The notes: generated by a model not told the origin, from the sequence alone. 18,544 bases of DNA from UMGS1474 sp050946775 (GCA_050946775.1 JBMNVL010000029.1:1-18544); one strand, 5' to 3'; shown: positions 7,601 through 14,268, counted from the stretch's first letter. Made by a program: numbers and translations.

Positions 7601-9306
7601 AGGACTATCAGCGGGGGCTGTTGTGGACGCTGCAAAACGACGAGCGGATCCCCGAACATATCCGCGCCGAAGCCCAAAAATGGGGCCTGGCAGCCGACGA
7701 ATTCCCTGAAAACGATAACTGGCCCACCCAGCTTTACGTCCGGGAAGCTCGGCGGATGATTGGCGACTTCGTCATGACCGAGCAGGTGTGCAAGCGCGGC
7801 TCGACCGTCTACGTTCCCGATTCGGTCGGGATGGGCAGTTACAGCATGGATTCCCACCACATCCAGTACGTGGTCAAAAACGGCCAGGTGGTGCCGGAAG
7901 GGGATTACTACGCGGCGACCGATCCCTACGCCATCAGTTACCGTTCTATCGTCCCCAAGGCTGGCGAATGCGCGAATCTTTTGGTGCCGGTCTGCGTCTC
8001 GGCGTCCCACGCCGCCTACGGTTCGATCCGGATGGAACCGGTCTTTATGGTGCTGGGTCAATCGGCGGCGACCGCCGCGGCGCTGGCGATCGACGAGGAC
8101 GTGGCGGTGCAAAATGTCAGTTACGCCCTGCTTAAAGAACGGCTGACCGCCGACAAGCAGGTGCTGCAGATCAAACAACCCGCCGTCGATCAACCCGGTG
8201 TGGACGAAACGGTCTACCCGGTGGAGGAGCTGGTCACCCGTACCGGCCCGACCGATTTGGAAAACGGGCTGTTCGCCGCAGCCTACGCCAAATCCACCCG
8301 GTACAACCGGGTGAAAACGGCAGCCGTGGGGGATTACATCGAGTTTGAGGTGCCGGTGGAAAAAGCGGGCACCTACACCGTCAGCACCCAGACCTACAGC
8401 CATTCTTCCCGCGGTACCTACCGGCTGTATTTGCCCGACGAAAACCGGGCGCTGGGCGGCACCTTCGACCAGTGCGGCACCGATTACGATTCCCCCGAGC
8501 GGGTCAGCACCGATACCTTCGGGGAGATCACCGTGGAGGAGCCGACCACTCTGCGGCTGCGGTTTGAGGTGACCGCGCCCGGCGCCAAGGGCGGCTACAC
8601 CCTGGCGTTTTGCAACGTGATCCTCAGCACCCCGGCCGAGCAGACCGTCTTCTTTGACACCAACGGCGGCGACCCTCTTGCGTGTGGGAAACCGGTCGAT
8701 GGCGCACTCGTCCGCCCGGCGGATCCGGTACGCGCCGGGTACGTCTTCGCCGGGTGGTACAAGGACGCCGCCTTGCGGCAGGAATGGGATTTTGACGCCG
8801 ACCGGATGAGCGGCAATTTGCTGACGCTCTACGCCAAATGGATCCCGGCGCCGGCCGAAACGTATACCGTGTCCTTCAAGAGCAACTACGGCGACGGCGG
8901 CAGTACCGTCAGCGCCCAGCGGATTGCGGTCGACGGCGACCGGCTGATCGCCGCCCCCAAAACGCCTAACCGGACAGGCTTCACCTTCGCCGGATGGTAT
9001 GCCGACGCGGCGTATACCGACCCGTGGGATTTTGCCGCCGACGCCGTGTCGGCCGATACCGTTCTTTACGCCAAATGGGAGCCGGAGGAAGAACCGCCGG
9101 TCCCGGTGATCCTGTACGGTGACGTGGACGACAGCGGTGAGATCACCGCCGCCGACGCGCTGATGGCGCTGCAGGCGGCCACCGGCAAGATTGCGCTGGA
9201 CGACGGGCAGACGCTTCGCGCCGACGTGGACGGCGCTCCAGGCGTCACCGCCGCCGACGCCCTGCTGATCTTGCAGCGCGCGACCGGTAAGATCGTGGAA
9301 TTCTGA
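4654..9306 (+). CDS. Secreted esterase-FAD oxidoreductase-dockerin fusion
   Basis: A 1550-residue exported multidomain enzyme. The start is fixed by AAGGAGG at 4641-4647 and a signal peptide (1-29). Domains in order: concanavalin/LamG-like beta sandwich (34-200); beta-rich linker domain (206-305); SGNH/sialate-O-acetylesterase-like domain (309-546) with GQSNM (nucleophile S318), WNQGETD (434-440) and DGIHY (D521, H524), so the triad looks complete; FAD_oxidored-type domain (673-1165) with the dinucleotide motif GGNASG (680-685); CBM-like module (1200-1325) resembling the repeats in the gene at position 2; two Flg_new/InlB-type repeats (1330-1396 and 1403-1475), each with an AGWY core and ending in YAKW; and a type I dockerin (1487-1547) with two calcium loops (D1490, D1492 and D1524, D1526). 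The probable role is deacetylation of glycans plus an FAD-dependent oxidation of unknown substrate, docked to a scaffold. Confidence 0.88.
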   Translation: MRKIVCRWGVCLLAAVLLIGAVPMTGVAQGSSDLLFEDDFSDPARSAVIWAPYNGTWAFERGVYAETADASSGAMTYAGDAEWDDYELSATVTPLDGERWVMLSGRVTDVKNRYVGALTSTQLQIDRRVNGVSTILAHKSYSAQANRTYIMKMTFEGDRIRLYIDGTLELEATDTAHSAGSIGLATFKTRVDFDNVTVRRIAAQEETVTMESDLANYQVIQRDPQTESALVAIRGQADSTVARAQAAVFAYGSESDPVVDWTDLSLIDGRFDQTLEVPQGGWYQWRIRTLDENEQVLQTAADERKWGVGILILCIGQSNMVGQGRDTATVADDRVANFKGGFWQHLADPYDGAGTSLVPAMANDLVAALDLPVGVIPAADSGSGLAGLNPAMSQPSPNWYWSYYDENDPENPATLFGRAVTRAKAAGGAELAVWNQGETDGYIGTPKQTYMTQMVQLLERLRSHLGNDALPIFLCQYGPHVLKTGFTDDAYSAVRSALSELDDGENFFLAATEMDIPQNADGIHYTTAGLNTIGHRVANGILYYYRKSAYYRGPSIAAAAFGDEERRTVNVTVAHRGGGDITPADGITGFTVIDGETTVAVTAARKTARDTLRLILASPVSENAAVRYLYGVRPDGGNVVLDDTALRLPLEPTVRDVSIAPYDPAVDPRQNGEYDIVVYGGNASGIVAAIQAAKMGKTVAVVEPNPYRIGGLTTGGLSDTDIGNAGVIGGLALEFYQRVGQKYGKATDFTFEPKVALQVLQEWVAEYPDQIDIFLHERLDLADGVKMDGNRICSITTESGKVFKARVFLDCTYEGDLMALAGVSYTVGREANAVYGETLNGLTAAPNNHNPLPGGISPYIVPGDPDSGLLPRVNPDLGGTPGQGDDKVQAYNFRWTLTNVATNRVAVEKPDNYDPLQYELLIRAFEADPNWSVLLTFKTNRWLKNGKVDANNNSGISTDFIGENYAYPEADYQTRERIVKAHEDYQRGLLWTLQNDERIPEHIRAEAQKWGLAADEFPENDNWPTQLYVREARRMIGDFVMTEQVCKRGSTVYVPDSVGMGSYSMDSHHIQYVVKNGQVVPEGDYYAATDPYAISYRSIVPKAGECANLLVPVCVSASHAAYGSIRMEPVFMVLGQSAATAAALAIDEDVAVQNVSYALLKERLTADKQVLQIKQPAVDQPGVDETVYPVEELVTRTGPTDLENGLFAAAYAKSTRYNRVKTAAVGDYIEFEVPVEKAGTYTVSTQTYSHSSRGTYRLYLPDENRALGGTFDQCGTDYDSPERVSTDTFGEITVEEPTTLRLRFEVTAPGAKGGYTLAFCNVILSTPAEQTVFFDTNGGDPLACGKPVDGALVRPADPVRAGYVFAGWYKDAALRQEWDFDADRMSGNLLTLYAKWIPAPAETYTVSFKSNYGDGGSTVSAQRIAVDGDRLIAAPKTPNRTGFTFAGWYADAAYTDPWDFAADAVSADTVLYAKWEPEEEPPVPVILYGDVDDSGEITAADALMALQAATGKIALDDGQTLRADVDGAPGVTAADALLILQRATGKIVEF

Positions 9307-9313
9307 TCCATTC

Positions 9314-9352
9314 AAAAACGGCAGGGAAAGCCTCGCTTTCCCTGCCGTTTTT
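9314..9352. terminator. Bidirectional terminator between convergent genes
   Basis: Perfect 18-bp stem (arms 9314-9331 and 9335-9352) with a 3-nt loop. The outer five pairs are A on the left and T on the right, so either strand gives a U-rich tail. It separates the converging dockerin gene (stop 9306) and AraC gene (stop 9361). Confidence 0.95.
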
Positions 9353-9360
9353 CTGTTTTC

Positions 9361-10209
9361 TCACGCCTTGCGCCGGATACCCGTCGGCGATTCCCCGTAT
9401 TGCTTGAGATAGGCCTTGTAAAAGGAGGAGTAGGTGGGGAACCCGCATTCTTCCGCCGCCTGTCGCGCGGGGACGCCGGCGTGGATTTGAAACCGGGCGG
9501 CCGCCAGGCGCTTTATGAGGATATAGCCGTATACCGACGTGCCCATCTGTTCGCGAAACACCTTGGACAGCTGGGACGAGCTGATGAAGGCATGGCGGGT
9601 GATCGCCTCCATCGTCAGCGGTTCAAACAGATGGGCGTGGATGTATTCCAATGCCGGTTGAATGACCTTGCGCTTGCGTTTTTGGGTTTGATCCTCGCCG
9701 CCGGCGGCAACGAAGGCGGCGTAGATGGCGCACAGCAGCGCCAGCGTCTGCCCCACGGCGAAGATCCGCACCTCCTGCGGGGCGGCGGCTTTCGGCTGGT
9801 TTTGGATCACCTGCGGCATCGGCCCGAGCACCGCGTCGGTATAGTGGTTGCGTTCGCCCGCCGGGCGGTCGTAAAAGGGTTTGAGCAACACGCCGGACGG
9901 ATCCAGCGCCTGAATTTGCTCGATTTTGAAAATGAACACCATCCGCTCGTAGGTCACGCCGGGATCGAGCCGGATGCGGTGGCGTTCGCCCGCCCGGGCA
10001 ATGAAGATCGAGCCGGGCTGCGCAGGGTATTCGCCGCCCTCGGCATAGTAGCGGCCGCTGCCGCGGATAACGTACAATATTTCGCATTGGGTAGCCCCGT
10101 GGGTATGCCAGTCGTAGGCCGTGCCGGCGCGGTCGGCGTCGGTCATCGCCTCGTCCAGACTGTGATGATAAACCATATCGTTGTCGGAATAGAGCTGCAA
10201 AAAGGCCAT
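9361..10209 (-). CDS. AraC-family transcription regulator with cupin sensor
   Basis: A 282-residue regulator read on the minus strand. The frame extends farther upstream, but the ATG at 10209 is preceded by GGAGG (10221-10217) with 7-nt spacing, and it starts directly before the sensor domain, so it is preferred. Residues 10-100 form an AraC-type cupin beta barrel with the ligand-side motif HTHG (35-38), a proline turn near 62-66 and AGERHRI (73-79). The C-terminal AraC double helix-turn-helix spans about 183-280, ending with the family signature around ECGFPTYSSFYKAYLKQYGESP (254-275). It is divergent from the GH2 glycosidase gene with overlapping promoters, so it probably activates that gene in response to a sugar. 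Convergence with the upstream dockerin gene speaks against control of that gene by read-through. Confidence 0.93.
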   Translation of the reverse strand: MAFLQLYSDNDMVYHHSLDEAMTDADRAGTAYDWHTHGATQCEILYVIRGSGRYYAEGGEYPAQPGSIFIARAGERHRIRLDPGVTYERMVFIFKIEQIQALDPSGVLLKPFYDRPAGERNHYTDAVLGPMPQVIQNQPKAAAPQEVRIFAVGQTLALLCAIYAAFVAAGGEDQTQKRKRKVIQPALEYIHAHLFEPLTMEAITRHAFISSSQLSKVFREQMGTSVYGYILIKRLAAARFQIHAGVPARQAAEECGFPTYSSFYKAYLKQYGESPTGIRRKA

Positions 10210-10281
10210 ACCGTTTCCTCCTGAAAATCGGCGGATTTGAAATATAAAGGGAGAGGATGGGCTATTTTCTTTCGCCGTCTT

Positions 10282-10311
10282 TATAATATACTGAAGGCAG
10301 CGAAAACGCAA
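10282..10311. promoter_or_regulatory. Overlapping divergent promoters (AraC regulator / GH2 gene)
   Basis: On the minus strand, a -35 TTGCGT (10311-10306) and a -10 TATTAT (10288-10283), 17 bp apart, would drive the AraC gene. On the plus strand, TATAAT at 10282-10287 uses almost the same base pairs as -10 for the GH2 gene, but the place for its -35 (about 10259-10264) has no consensus match, which fits a promoter that needs an activator. The two polymerases could not bind at once, so the promoters should compete. Confidence 0.62.
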
Positions 10312-10340
10312 GTGAATTTGAAAAGAAAGAAGGAAAAGTG

Positions 10341-10922
10341 ATGAAACCGGTCTTTCGAGTCAAGCGGTGGACGGCGATCCTGCTGGCGGCGGCCATGCTG
10401 GCATCGGCGGCGCCGTTTGCCGCAGCGCAGGAGGAATCCGCGCTGCTGACCGCTCTTCCCGGCATCAGCGCCGCCGCGACGTTTACCCAGGATCTGCTTG
10501 ATCCGTATGAGGCGATCGACGGGGACGCGTCCACCCGGTGGTCGTCCTACGGCGGCGGACAATCGCTGCCGCAGGCGCTGCAGATCGATCTGGGAAGCGA
10601 ATACGCGGTGGATCGGGTGGAGAGCGACTGGTACAAGGACGACCGCACCTACACCTATGATCTGATCCTGTCCAAAGAACCGGCGGTGGTCGACGGGGCG
10701 TTTGCGCTGCCGACGGGCGCCTACCGCCAAGCGGGGCTGACGGGCACCGGATCGGGCGAGATCACCGGCAGCGGCCGGGGCACCGTGGTGCGCGCCGGCA
10801 GCCTTGCCTCGACGGTAACGCTGCCCCGGCCGGTCAACGCCCGGTACGTGACCGTTTTGTGTACGGCGGCCAGTGCCGGTACGTCCGCCGCCATCTGGGA
10901 AGTCCGGGCCTACGGCGGCTAA
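10341..10922 (+). CDS. N-terminal fragment of GH2 gene: signal peptide + F5/8C (CBM32-like)
   Basis: A 193-residue product starting at ATG 10341 (AAGGA at 10330-10334; the GTG at 10338 is too close to it). Residues 1-29 are a signal peptide ending in AFAAA-like small residues. Residues 40-193 form an F5/8 type C discoidin / CBM32-like sugar-binding domain (AIDGDASTRWSS at 58-69; VNARYVTVLC at 165-174; IWEVRAYG at 185-192). The frame ends at TAA 10920-10922, immediately after the domain and at the start of a Pro/Thr-rich linker. The same frame continues without another stop into the GH2 catalytic region, so this is best read as the first part of a broken gene. As it stands the product could be secreted as a free carbohydrate-binding module. 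Confidence 0.75.
   Translation: MKPVFRVKRWTAILLAAAMLASAAPFAAAQEESALLTALPGISAAATFTQDLLDPYEAIDGDASTRWSSYGGGQSLPQALQIDLGSEYAVDRVESDWYKDDRTYTYDLILSKEPAVVDGAFALPTGAYRQAGLTGTGSGEITGSGRGTVVRAGSLASTVTLPRPVNARYVTVLCTAASAGTSAAIWEVRAYGG
10920..10922 (+). other. In-frame TAA stop inside the GH2 gene linker
   Basis: Codon 194 of the 10341 frame. It lies exactly between the F5/8C domain and the Pro/Thr-rich linker. The following bases are CCGG; I see no known read-through motif such as CTAG after the stop, and no pyrrolysine or selenocysteine type element was looked for beyond reading by eye. Confidence 0.85.
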
Positions 10923-11063
10923 CCGGAAACAACGGGGACGCCAACCGAACCGGCCGCCATCACCGGGCGGACGCGCGAGTCGCTCAACGACGGATGGCGG
11001 TTTTATAAGGGTTCGGCCGCCGGCGCGTCCCAAACGGATTTCAACGATGCCGCCTGGGAAAGG

Positions 11064-13751
11064 GTGGATCTGCCCCACACCTGGAACGCGCAGGACGGCC
11101 AGGACAGCGGCGGGTATTATCGGGCCGACGGCTGGTATCGCCGTCGACTGCCCTGGCAGGAAGAATATGCCGGCAAACGCCTGATCCTGGAATTCCTCGG
11201 CGCCAACACCCAGACCGACGTGTACGTCAACGGCCAAAAGGCCGGATCCCACCGGGGCGGGTATACCGCCTTCCGGGTGGATATCACCCCGTACGTAACG
11301 CCGGGTGAGGCGGCGACGATCGCCGTCAAGGTCAACAACGCCTACACGCCGGAGGTTGCGCCGCTGGTGGCGGACTTCACCTTCTTCGGCGGACTCTACC
11401 GGGGAGTGTCGCTGCTGGCGCTGGAACCGGCGGGTCACGTGGATATGCTGGACAGCGGCTCCAAGGGGCTGTATTTGACCGCCCAAAACGTGTCGGAACA
11501 AAACGCGGATCTGACCATAAAGGCGGGGATCGTCAACGATTCCGCCGCCGCCAAAACGCTGACGGTGACGGCGCAGCTGCGCCATCCCGACCCCGGCAGC
11601 GTCGATTGGATCGACGAATGGCTGCCCCGGGAATGGCTGCCCTTTGATCCCGACGATATGACCCCCGGCGGACAGGTGGCACAGGTGAGCGAAACCCTGA
11701 CGCTGGCAGCGGGTCAGAGCGCGACGTTTGAAAAAACCATAGCCGTGGATCATCCCCGGCTGTGGAACGGCAAAACCGATCCTTACCGCTATCAGGTGGA
11801 GCTGACCGTGCGAAACGAGAGCGGCGCCGTGCTCGATCAGGTGTCGGATTTCGTCGGCTTCCGGTATGACGAGGTGGACGCCGACCGTGGCTTTTTCCTC
11901 AACGGCCGTTCCTATCCTCTGCGGGGTGTCAGCCGCCACCAGGATCGCAAGGATATGGGCTGGGCGATCACCGAAAAGGAGCACGCCGAGGATTTTGCCA
12001 TGATCTACGAACTGGGTGCCAACAGCATCCGGCTGGCGCACTATCCCCACGCCGATTGGTTTTACGAGCTGTGCGATATGTACGGCATCGTGGTCTGGGC
12101 GGAGATCCCGCTGGTGGACGAGATCGGCGGATCGGGCAGCTACGATCAGCCAAACGCCACCCGCGCCGCCTTCTTTGACACCACCCGCGCCCAGTTGACC
12201 GAGCTGATTCGTCAGCAGTACAACCGGCCGTCCATCGTCTGCTGGGGACTGCAAAACGAGATCCGCAGGGGCAGCTTTGAAGGGGTGGCGCAGCCGCTGC
12301 TGCAGGAGTTGAACGATCTGGCGCATCGGGAAGACCCCACCCGGTTTACCACCCAGGCGTTTTACAACGCCACCACCTCCGCCACCAAAACCTGGCCGAG
12401 CGACGCGGTCGCGTGGAATTTGTACCCCGGCTGGTATTATTCGTCGGCGGCGGGAATGGGGCAGGATCTGGATAGCCGCCGCGCCAAGGATCCCACCCGG
12501 CCGATGGGCCTGTCGGAATACGGCTACGGCGCCAACGTCACCCATCACGAGGAAAACCCCGCCAAACCGGCGGTCAGCACCCACGCCGCCATCCAGTCGG
12601 AGGAATACCAGGCGCTGGCGCACGAACAGGCGTGGGCGGCCATCGAGGCGCGTCCGTGGCTGTGGTCGGCGTACGTGTGGAATATGTTTGATTTCGCGGT
12701 GGACGGCCGCGACGAGGCGTACGAGCCGGGCAAAAACAACAAGGGGCTGGTTACCCACGACCGGCAGATCAAAAAGGACGCGTTTTACTTTTACAAAGCC
12801 AACTGGTCGGACCTGCCGGTGGTGCATCTCAACGCCCGCCGCTTTACCGAGCGGCAGCAGCAGACCGTCAACGTCAAGGGCTATTCCAACGGCTCTTGGG
12901 CGGAGCTGGTGGTCAACGGGGTCAATCTGGGACGGTTGACCCAGGACGATCTGGCGCAAAAGACGGTTTTCGTCTGGAGCGGCGTCACCCTGCAGCCGGG
13001 CGAAAACGTCGCCGTGATGCGGGGCGAAGTGGACGGAGTGGTCTACGAGGACACCGTTACCTGGATCTTCGACGGCCAGCCGGTGGAATACGACAATCTC
13101 GCCACCGGCAAACCCGCCACGGCCAGCTCCTATCACCAGGCCGAAAACAGTCCCGCGTCGCTGGCGGTGGACGGCCGCGCCGACACCCGCTGGACGGCGC
13201 AGGTGGCCGGCACCAACAACGCGGCTCATTATCCCGAATGGATCACGGTGGATCTGCGGGACGTCTACGCGCTGGACGAGGTGCAGATCGACTGGTTTAT
13301 GGATACCCGTTCGTATTATTACACCGTGGGCGTCAGCGAGGACGGGGAGACCTTTACCACCGTCGTTGACCGCACCGCCAACGCCGACGCCGGATCGATC
13401 ACCGACGCCATGGACGGCGCCAAGGGACGGTATCTGCGGATCACCGTGACCGGCAACAGCGATTATCCCGCCAAGATCTCGGCGCTGGCGAGCATTTACG
13501 AGATCCGGGCCTACGGCGCCAAGTCTGAGGACGATCCGCCGGTGCCGGAGGTCATGCCCGGCGACGTCGATCAAAACGGCCAGGTGACCGCCGCCGACGC
13601 TCTGATGGCGCTGCAGACGGCCACCGGCAAGATCGTGTTGACCGCGAGGGAGCAAAAAGCCGCCGACGTCGACGGCAGGCCCGGCGTGTCTGCATCCGAC
13701 GCTCTGATCATTCTGCAATACACGACCGGCAAGATCACGGCGTTTAATTGA
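11064..13751 (+). CDS. GH2 beta-galactosidase-like glycosidase with CBM32 and dockerin (C-terminal part)
   Basis: Glycoside hydrolase family 2, probably acting on terminal beta-galactose or a related sugar; the exact substrate is inference. Numbering from GTG 11064: sugar-binding domain 1-120 (truncated at its N terminus), Ig-like domain 122-267, TIM barrel from 274 to about 580 with RGVSRHQ (287-293), acid/base E399 in WGLQNE and nucleophile E485 in SEYGYG; a DUF4982-like beta domain (584-670); F5/8C CBM32-like domain (678-818); type I dockerin (832-892) with calcium loops at 834 and 868. The GTG has no usable Shine-Dalgarno (GGGAAAGG directly abuts it) and the product would lack a signal peptide and the first GH2 strands. 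The catalytic part is therefore probably made only as part of the full-length frame from 10341. Confidence 0.9.
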   Translation: MDLPHTWNAQDGQDSGGYYRADGWYRRRLPWQEEYAGKRLILEFLGANTQTDVYVNGQKAGSHRGGYTAFRVDITPYVTPGEAATIAVKVNNAYTPEVAPLVADFTFFGGLYRGVSLLALEPAGHVDMLDSGSKGLYLTAQNVSEQNADLTIKAGIVNDSAAAKTLTVTAQLRHPDPGSVDWIDEWLPREWLPFDPDDMTPGGQVAQVSETLTLAAGQSATFEKTIAVDHPRLWNGKTDPYRYQVELTVRNESGAVLDQVSDFVGFRYDEVDADRGFFLNGRSYPLRGVSRHQDRKDMGWAITEKEHAEDFAMIYELGANSIRLAHYPHADWFYELCDMYGIVVWAEIPLVDEIGGSGSYDQPNATRAAFFDTTRAQLTELIRQQYNRPSIVCWGLQNEIRRGSFEGVAQPLLQELNDLAHREDPTRFTTQAFYNATTSATKTWPSDAVAWNLYPGWYYSSAAGMGQDLDSRRAKDPTRPMGLSEYGYGANVTHHEENPAKPAVSTHAAIQSEEYQALAHEQAWAAIEARPWLWSAYVWNMFDFAVDGRDEAYEPGKNNKGLVTHDRQIKKDAFYFYKANWSDLPVVHLNARRFTERQQQTVNVKGYSNGSWAELVVNGVNLGRLTQDDLAQKTVFVWSGVTLQPGENVAVMRGEVDGVVYEDTVTWIFDGQPVEYDNLATGKPATASSYHQAENSPASLAVDGRADTRWTAQVAGTNNAAHYPEWITVDLRDVYALDEVQIDWFMDTRSYYYTVGVSEDGETFTTVVDRTANADAGSITDAMDGAKGRYLRITVTGNSDYPAKISALASIYEIRAYGAKSEDDPPVPEVMPGDVDQNGQVTAADALMALQTATGKIVLTAREQKAADVDGRPGVSASDALIILQYTTGKITAFN

Positions 13752-13768
13752 TTTCCCCTTTTCTTTCT

Positions 13769-13810
13769 CCCCGGCGACTGCCCGTTCCGGCAGCCGCCGG
13801 GGCTTTGCGT
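13769..13810 (+). terminator. Terminator hairpin after GH2 gene
   Basis: 14-nt arms (13769-13782 and 13789-13802) pair with one mismatch around a 6-nt loop, followed by the modest T-rich stretch CTTTGCGTTT. The stem is strong but the tail is weak, so some read-through into the small gene downstream is possible. Confidence 0.75.
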
Positions 13811-13843
13811 TTGGCGAATAATCTATACGAATTTTATATATCC

Positions 13844-13904
13844 TATAATTTATATAAATAATCGCTTGCTTTTTGTATAAATAATATCTAAAATACAAGC
13901 GATT
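13844..13904 (+). promoter_or_regulatory. AT-rich promoter and inverted-repeat operator of second small gene
   Basis: The stretch 13815-13920 is far more AT-rich than its surroundings. A good promoter lies inside: -35 TTGCTT (13866-13871), 17-bp spacer, -10 TAAAAT (13889-13894). A perfect 9-bp inverted repeat (AATCGCTTG at 13860-13868; CAAGCGATT at 13896-13904) overlaps the -35 and lies just after the -10, the layout of a repressor operator. A second possible -10 TATAAT at 13844-13849 lacks a partner -35. Confidence 0.62.
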
Positions 13905-13937
13905 TTGTGCGATTGTGGACAACAAGGAGGCGCTAAG

Positions 13938-14075
13938 ATGAAAAAACGTTATGATCCTCCCAAAAGCCAGTGGAAGACCATCGAGTTTGAGGACGTGTTG
14001 GCCACCAGCGGTTTGGGCACTGGAAACGCCGGCATGGATAACAGCAACGAGCCCGGTGAAGACTGGAACGATTAA
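13938..14075 (+). CDS. Small acidic peptide, TSGLG family (copy 2)
   Basis: A 45-residue gene with a strong AAGGAGG (13924-13930) and ATG start at 7-nt spacing, its own promoter and its own terminator hairpin, so it is an independent transcription unit. It lacks a signal peptide and membrane segment. Residues shared without gaps with the small gene at 2223 are M1, K2, Y5, P8, K9, D19, L21, T23-S-G-L-G27 and G29. The region after G29 is longer here and again acidic, ending in EDWND. The constant leader-like half, the TSGLG-[ST]-G core and a variable tail would fit a peptide that is processed or recognised by a partner, but no processing enzyme, transporter or receptor lies in this window. Function unknown. 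Confidence 0.82.
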   Translation: MKKRYDPPKSQWKTIEFEDVLATSGLGTGNAGMDNSNEPGEDWND

Positions 14076-14095
14076 AACTTGATCGTTTGGGATTT

Positions 14096-14132
14096 CCAAA
14101 CCCCGGCGACCTTTGCGTCCGCCGGGGTTTGG
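14096..14132 (+). terminator. Terminator-like hairpin after second small gene
   Basis: Perfect 13-bp stem (arms 14096-14108 and 14120-14132) with an 11-nt loop. A run of T is missing after it, so it may be a weak terminator or a transcript-stabilising 3' hairpin. Confidence 0.65.
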
Positions 14133-14239
14133 TGTATGTTGGGTCGGGTTTTATAGAAATGGTGTTCGCCGTTGGTACGGGTTACCGGAATCCTCAGACG
14201 TTTTTCAAAAAAAGTGGCTCAGTTTGTGAGAATTGTGTA

Positions 14240-14268
14240 TTGCAAAACCGGGGAAACAGGTGTATGAT
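14240..14268 (+). promoter_or_regulatory. Promoter of the diguanylate cyclase gene
   Basis: TTGCAA (14240-14245) and TATGAT (14263-14268) with the ideal 17-bp spacer. Transcription would begin near 14275, so starts farther upstream in the same open frame (such as 14087) cannot be used from this promoter. Confidence 0.7.

Larger units (their letters stand above)
10341..13751 (+). pseudogene. Dockerin-bearing GH2 glycosidase gene interrupted by in-frame TAA
   Basis: Positions 10341, 10920 and 11064 are all in one frame. After the TAA at codon 194 the frame continues as a linker (PETTGTPTEP) and then the missing start of the GH2 sugar-binding domain (SLNDGWRFYKG, then FNDAAWERVDLPHTW). Without the stop, the gene would encode a standard secreted layout of about 1136 residues: signal peptide, F5/8C, linker, GH2, F5/8C, dockerin. 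No base needs to be added or removed. A single change from CAA, GAA or AAA would explain it. Neighbouring genes use TAA as a normal stop, so genome-wide recoding is unlikely. The choice between recent nonsense mutation, sequencing error and read-through is open. Confidence 0.8.

Noticed and set aside
4867..9315. Two long minus-strand open frames opposite the esterase/oxidoreductase gene
   Set aside because: Same reason: no ribosome binding sites, no motifs, low-complexity composition, and full overlap with a well-supported plus-strand gene.
10920..10922. Genome-wide reassignment of TAA to a sense codon
   Set aside because: TAA is the normal stop of the first gene, the kinase gene, the second small gene and the cyclase gene in this window.
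10900..11070. A frameshift as the cause of the split GH2 gene
   Set aside because: Positions 10341, 10920 and 11064 share one frame and the translated linker and GH2 start follow the TAA directly, so a nonsense codon and not an indel separates the halves.
10281..14099. Very long open frame on the minus strand (over 1200 codons) opposite the GH2 gene
   Set aside because: It is antisense to a gene with clear GH2, CBM32 and dockerin motifs. Its translation is rich in Gly, Arg, His and Val without any domain, which is what GC-biased third positions of the plus-strand gene produce.
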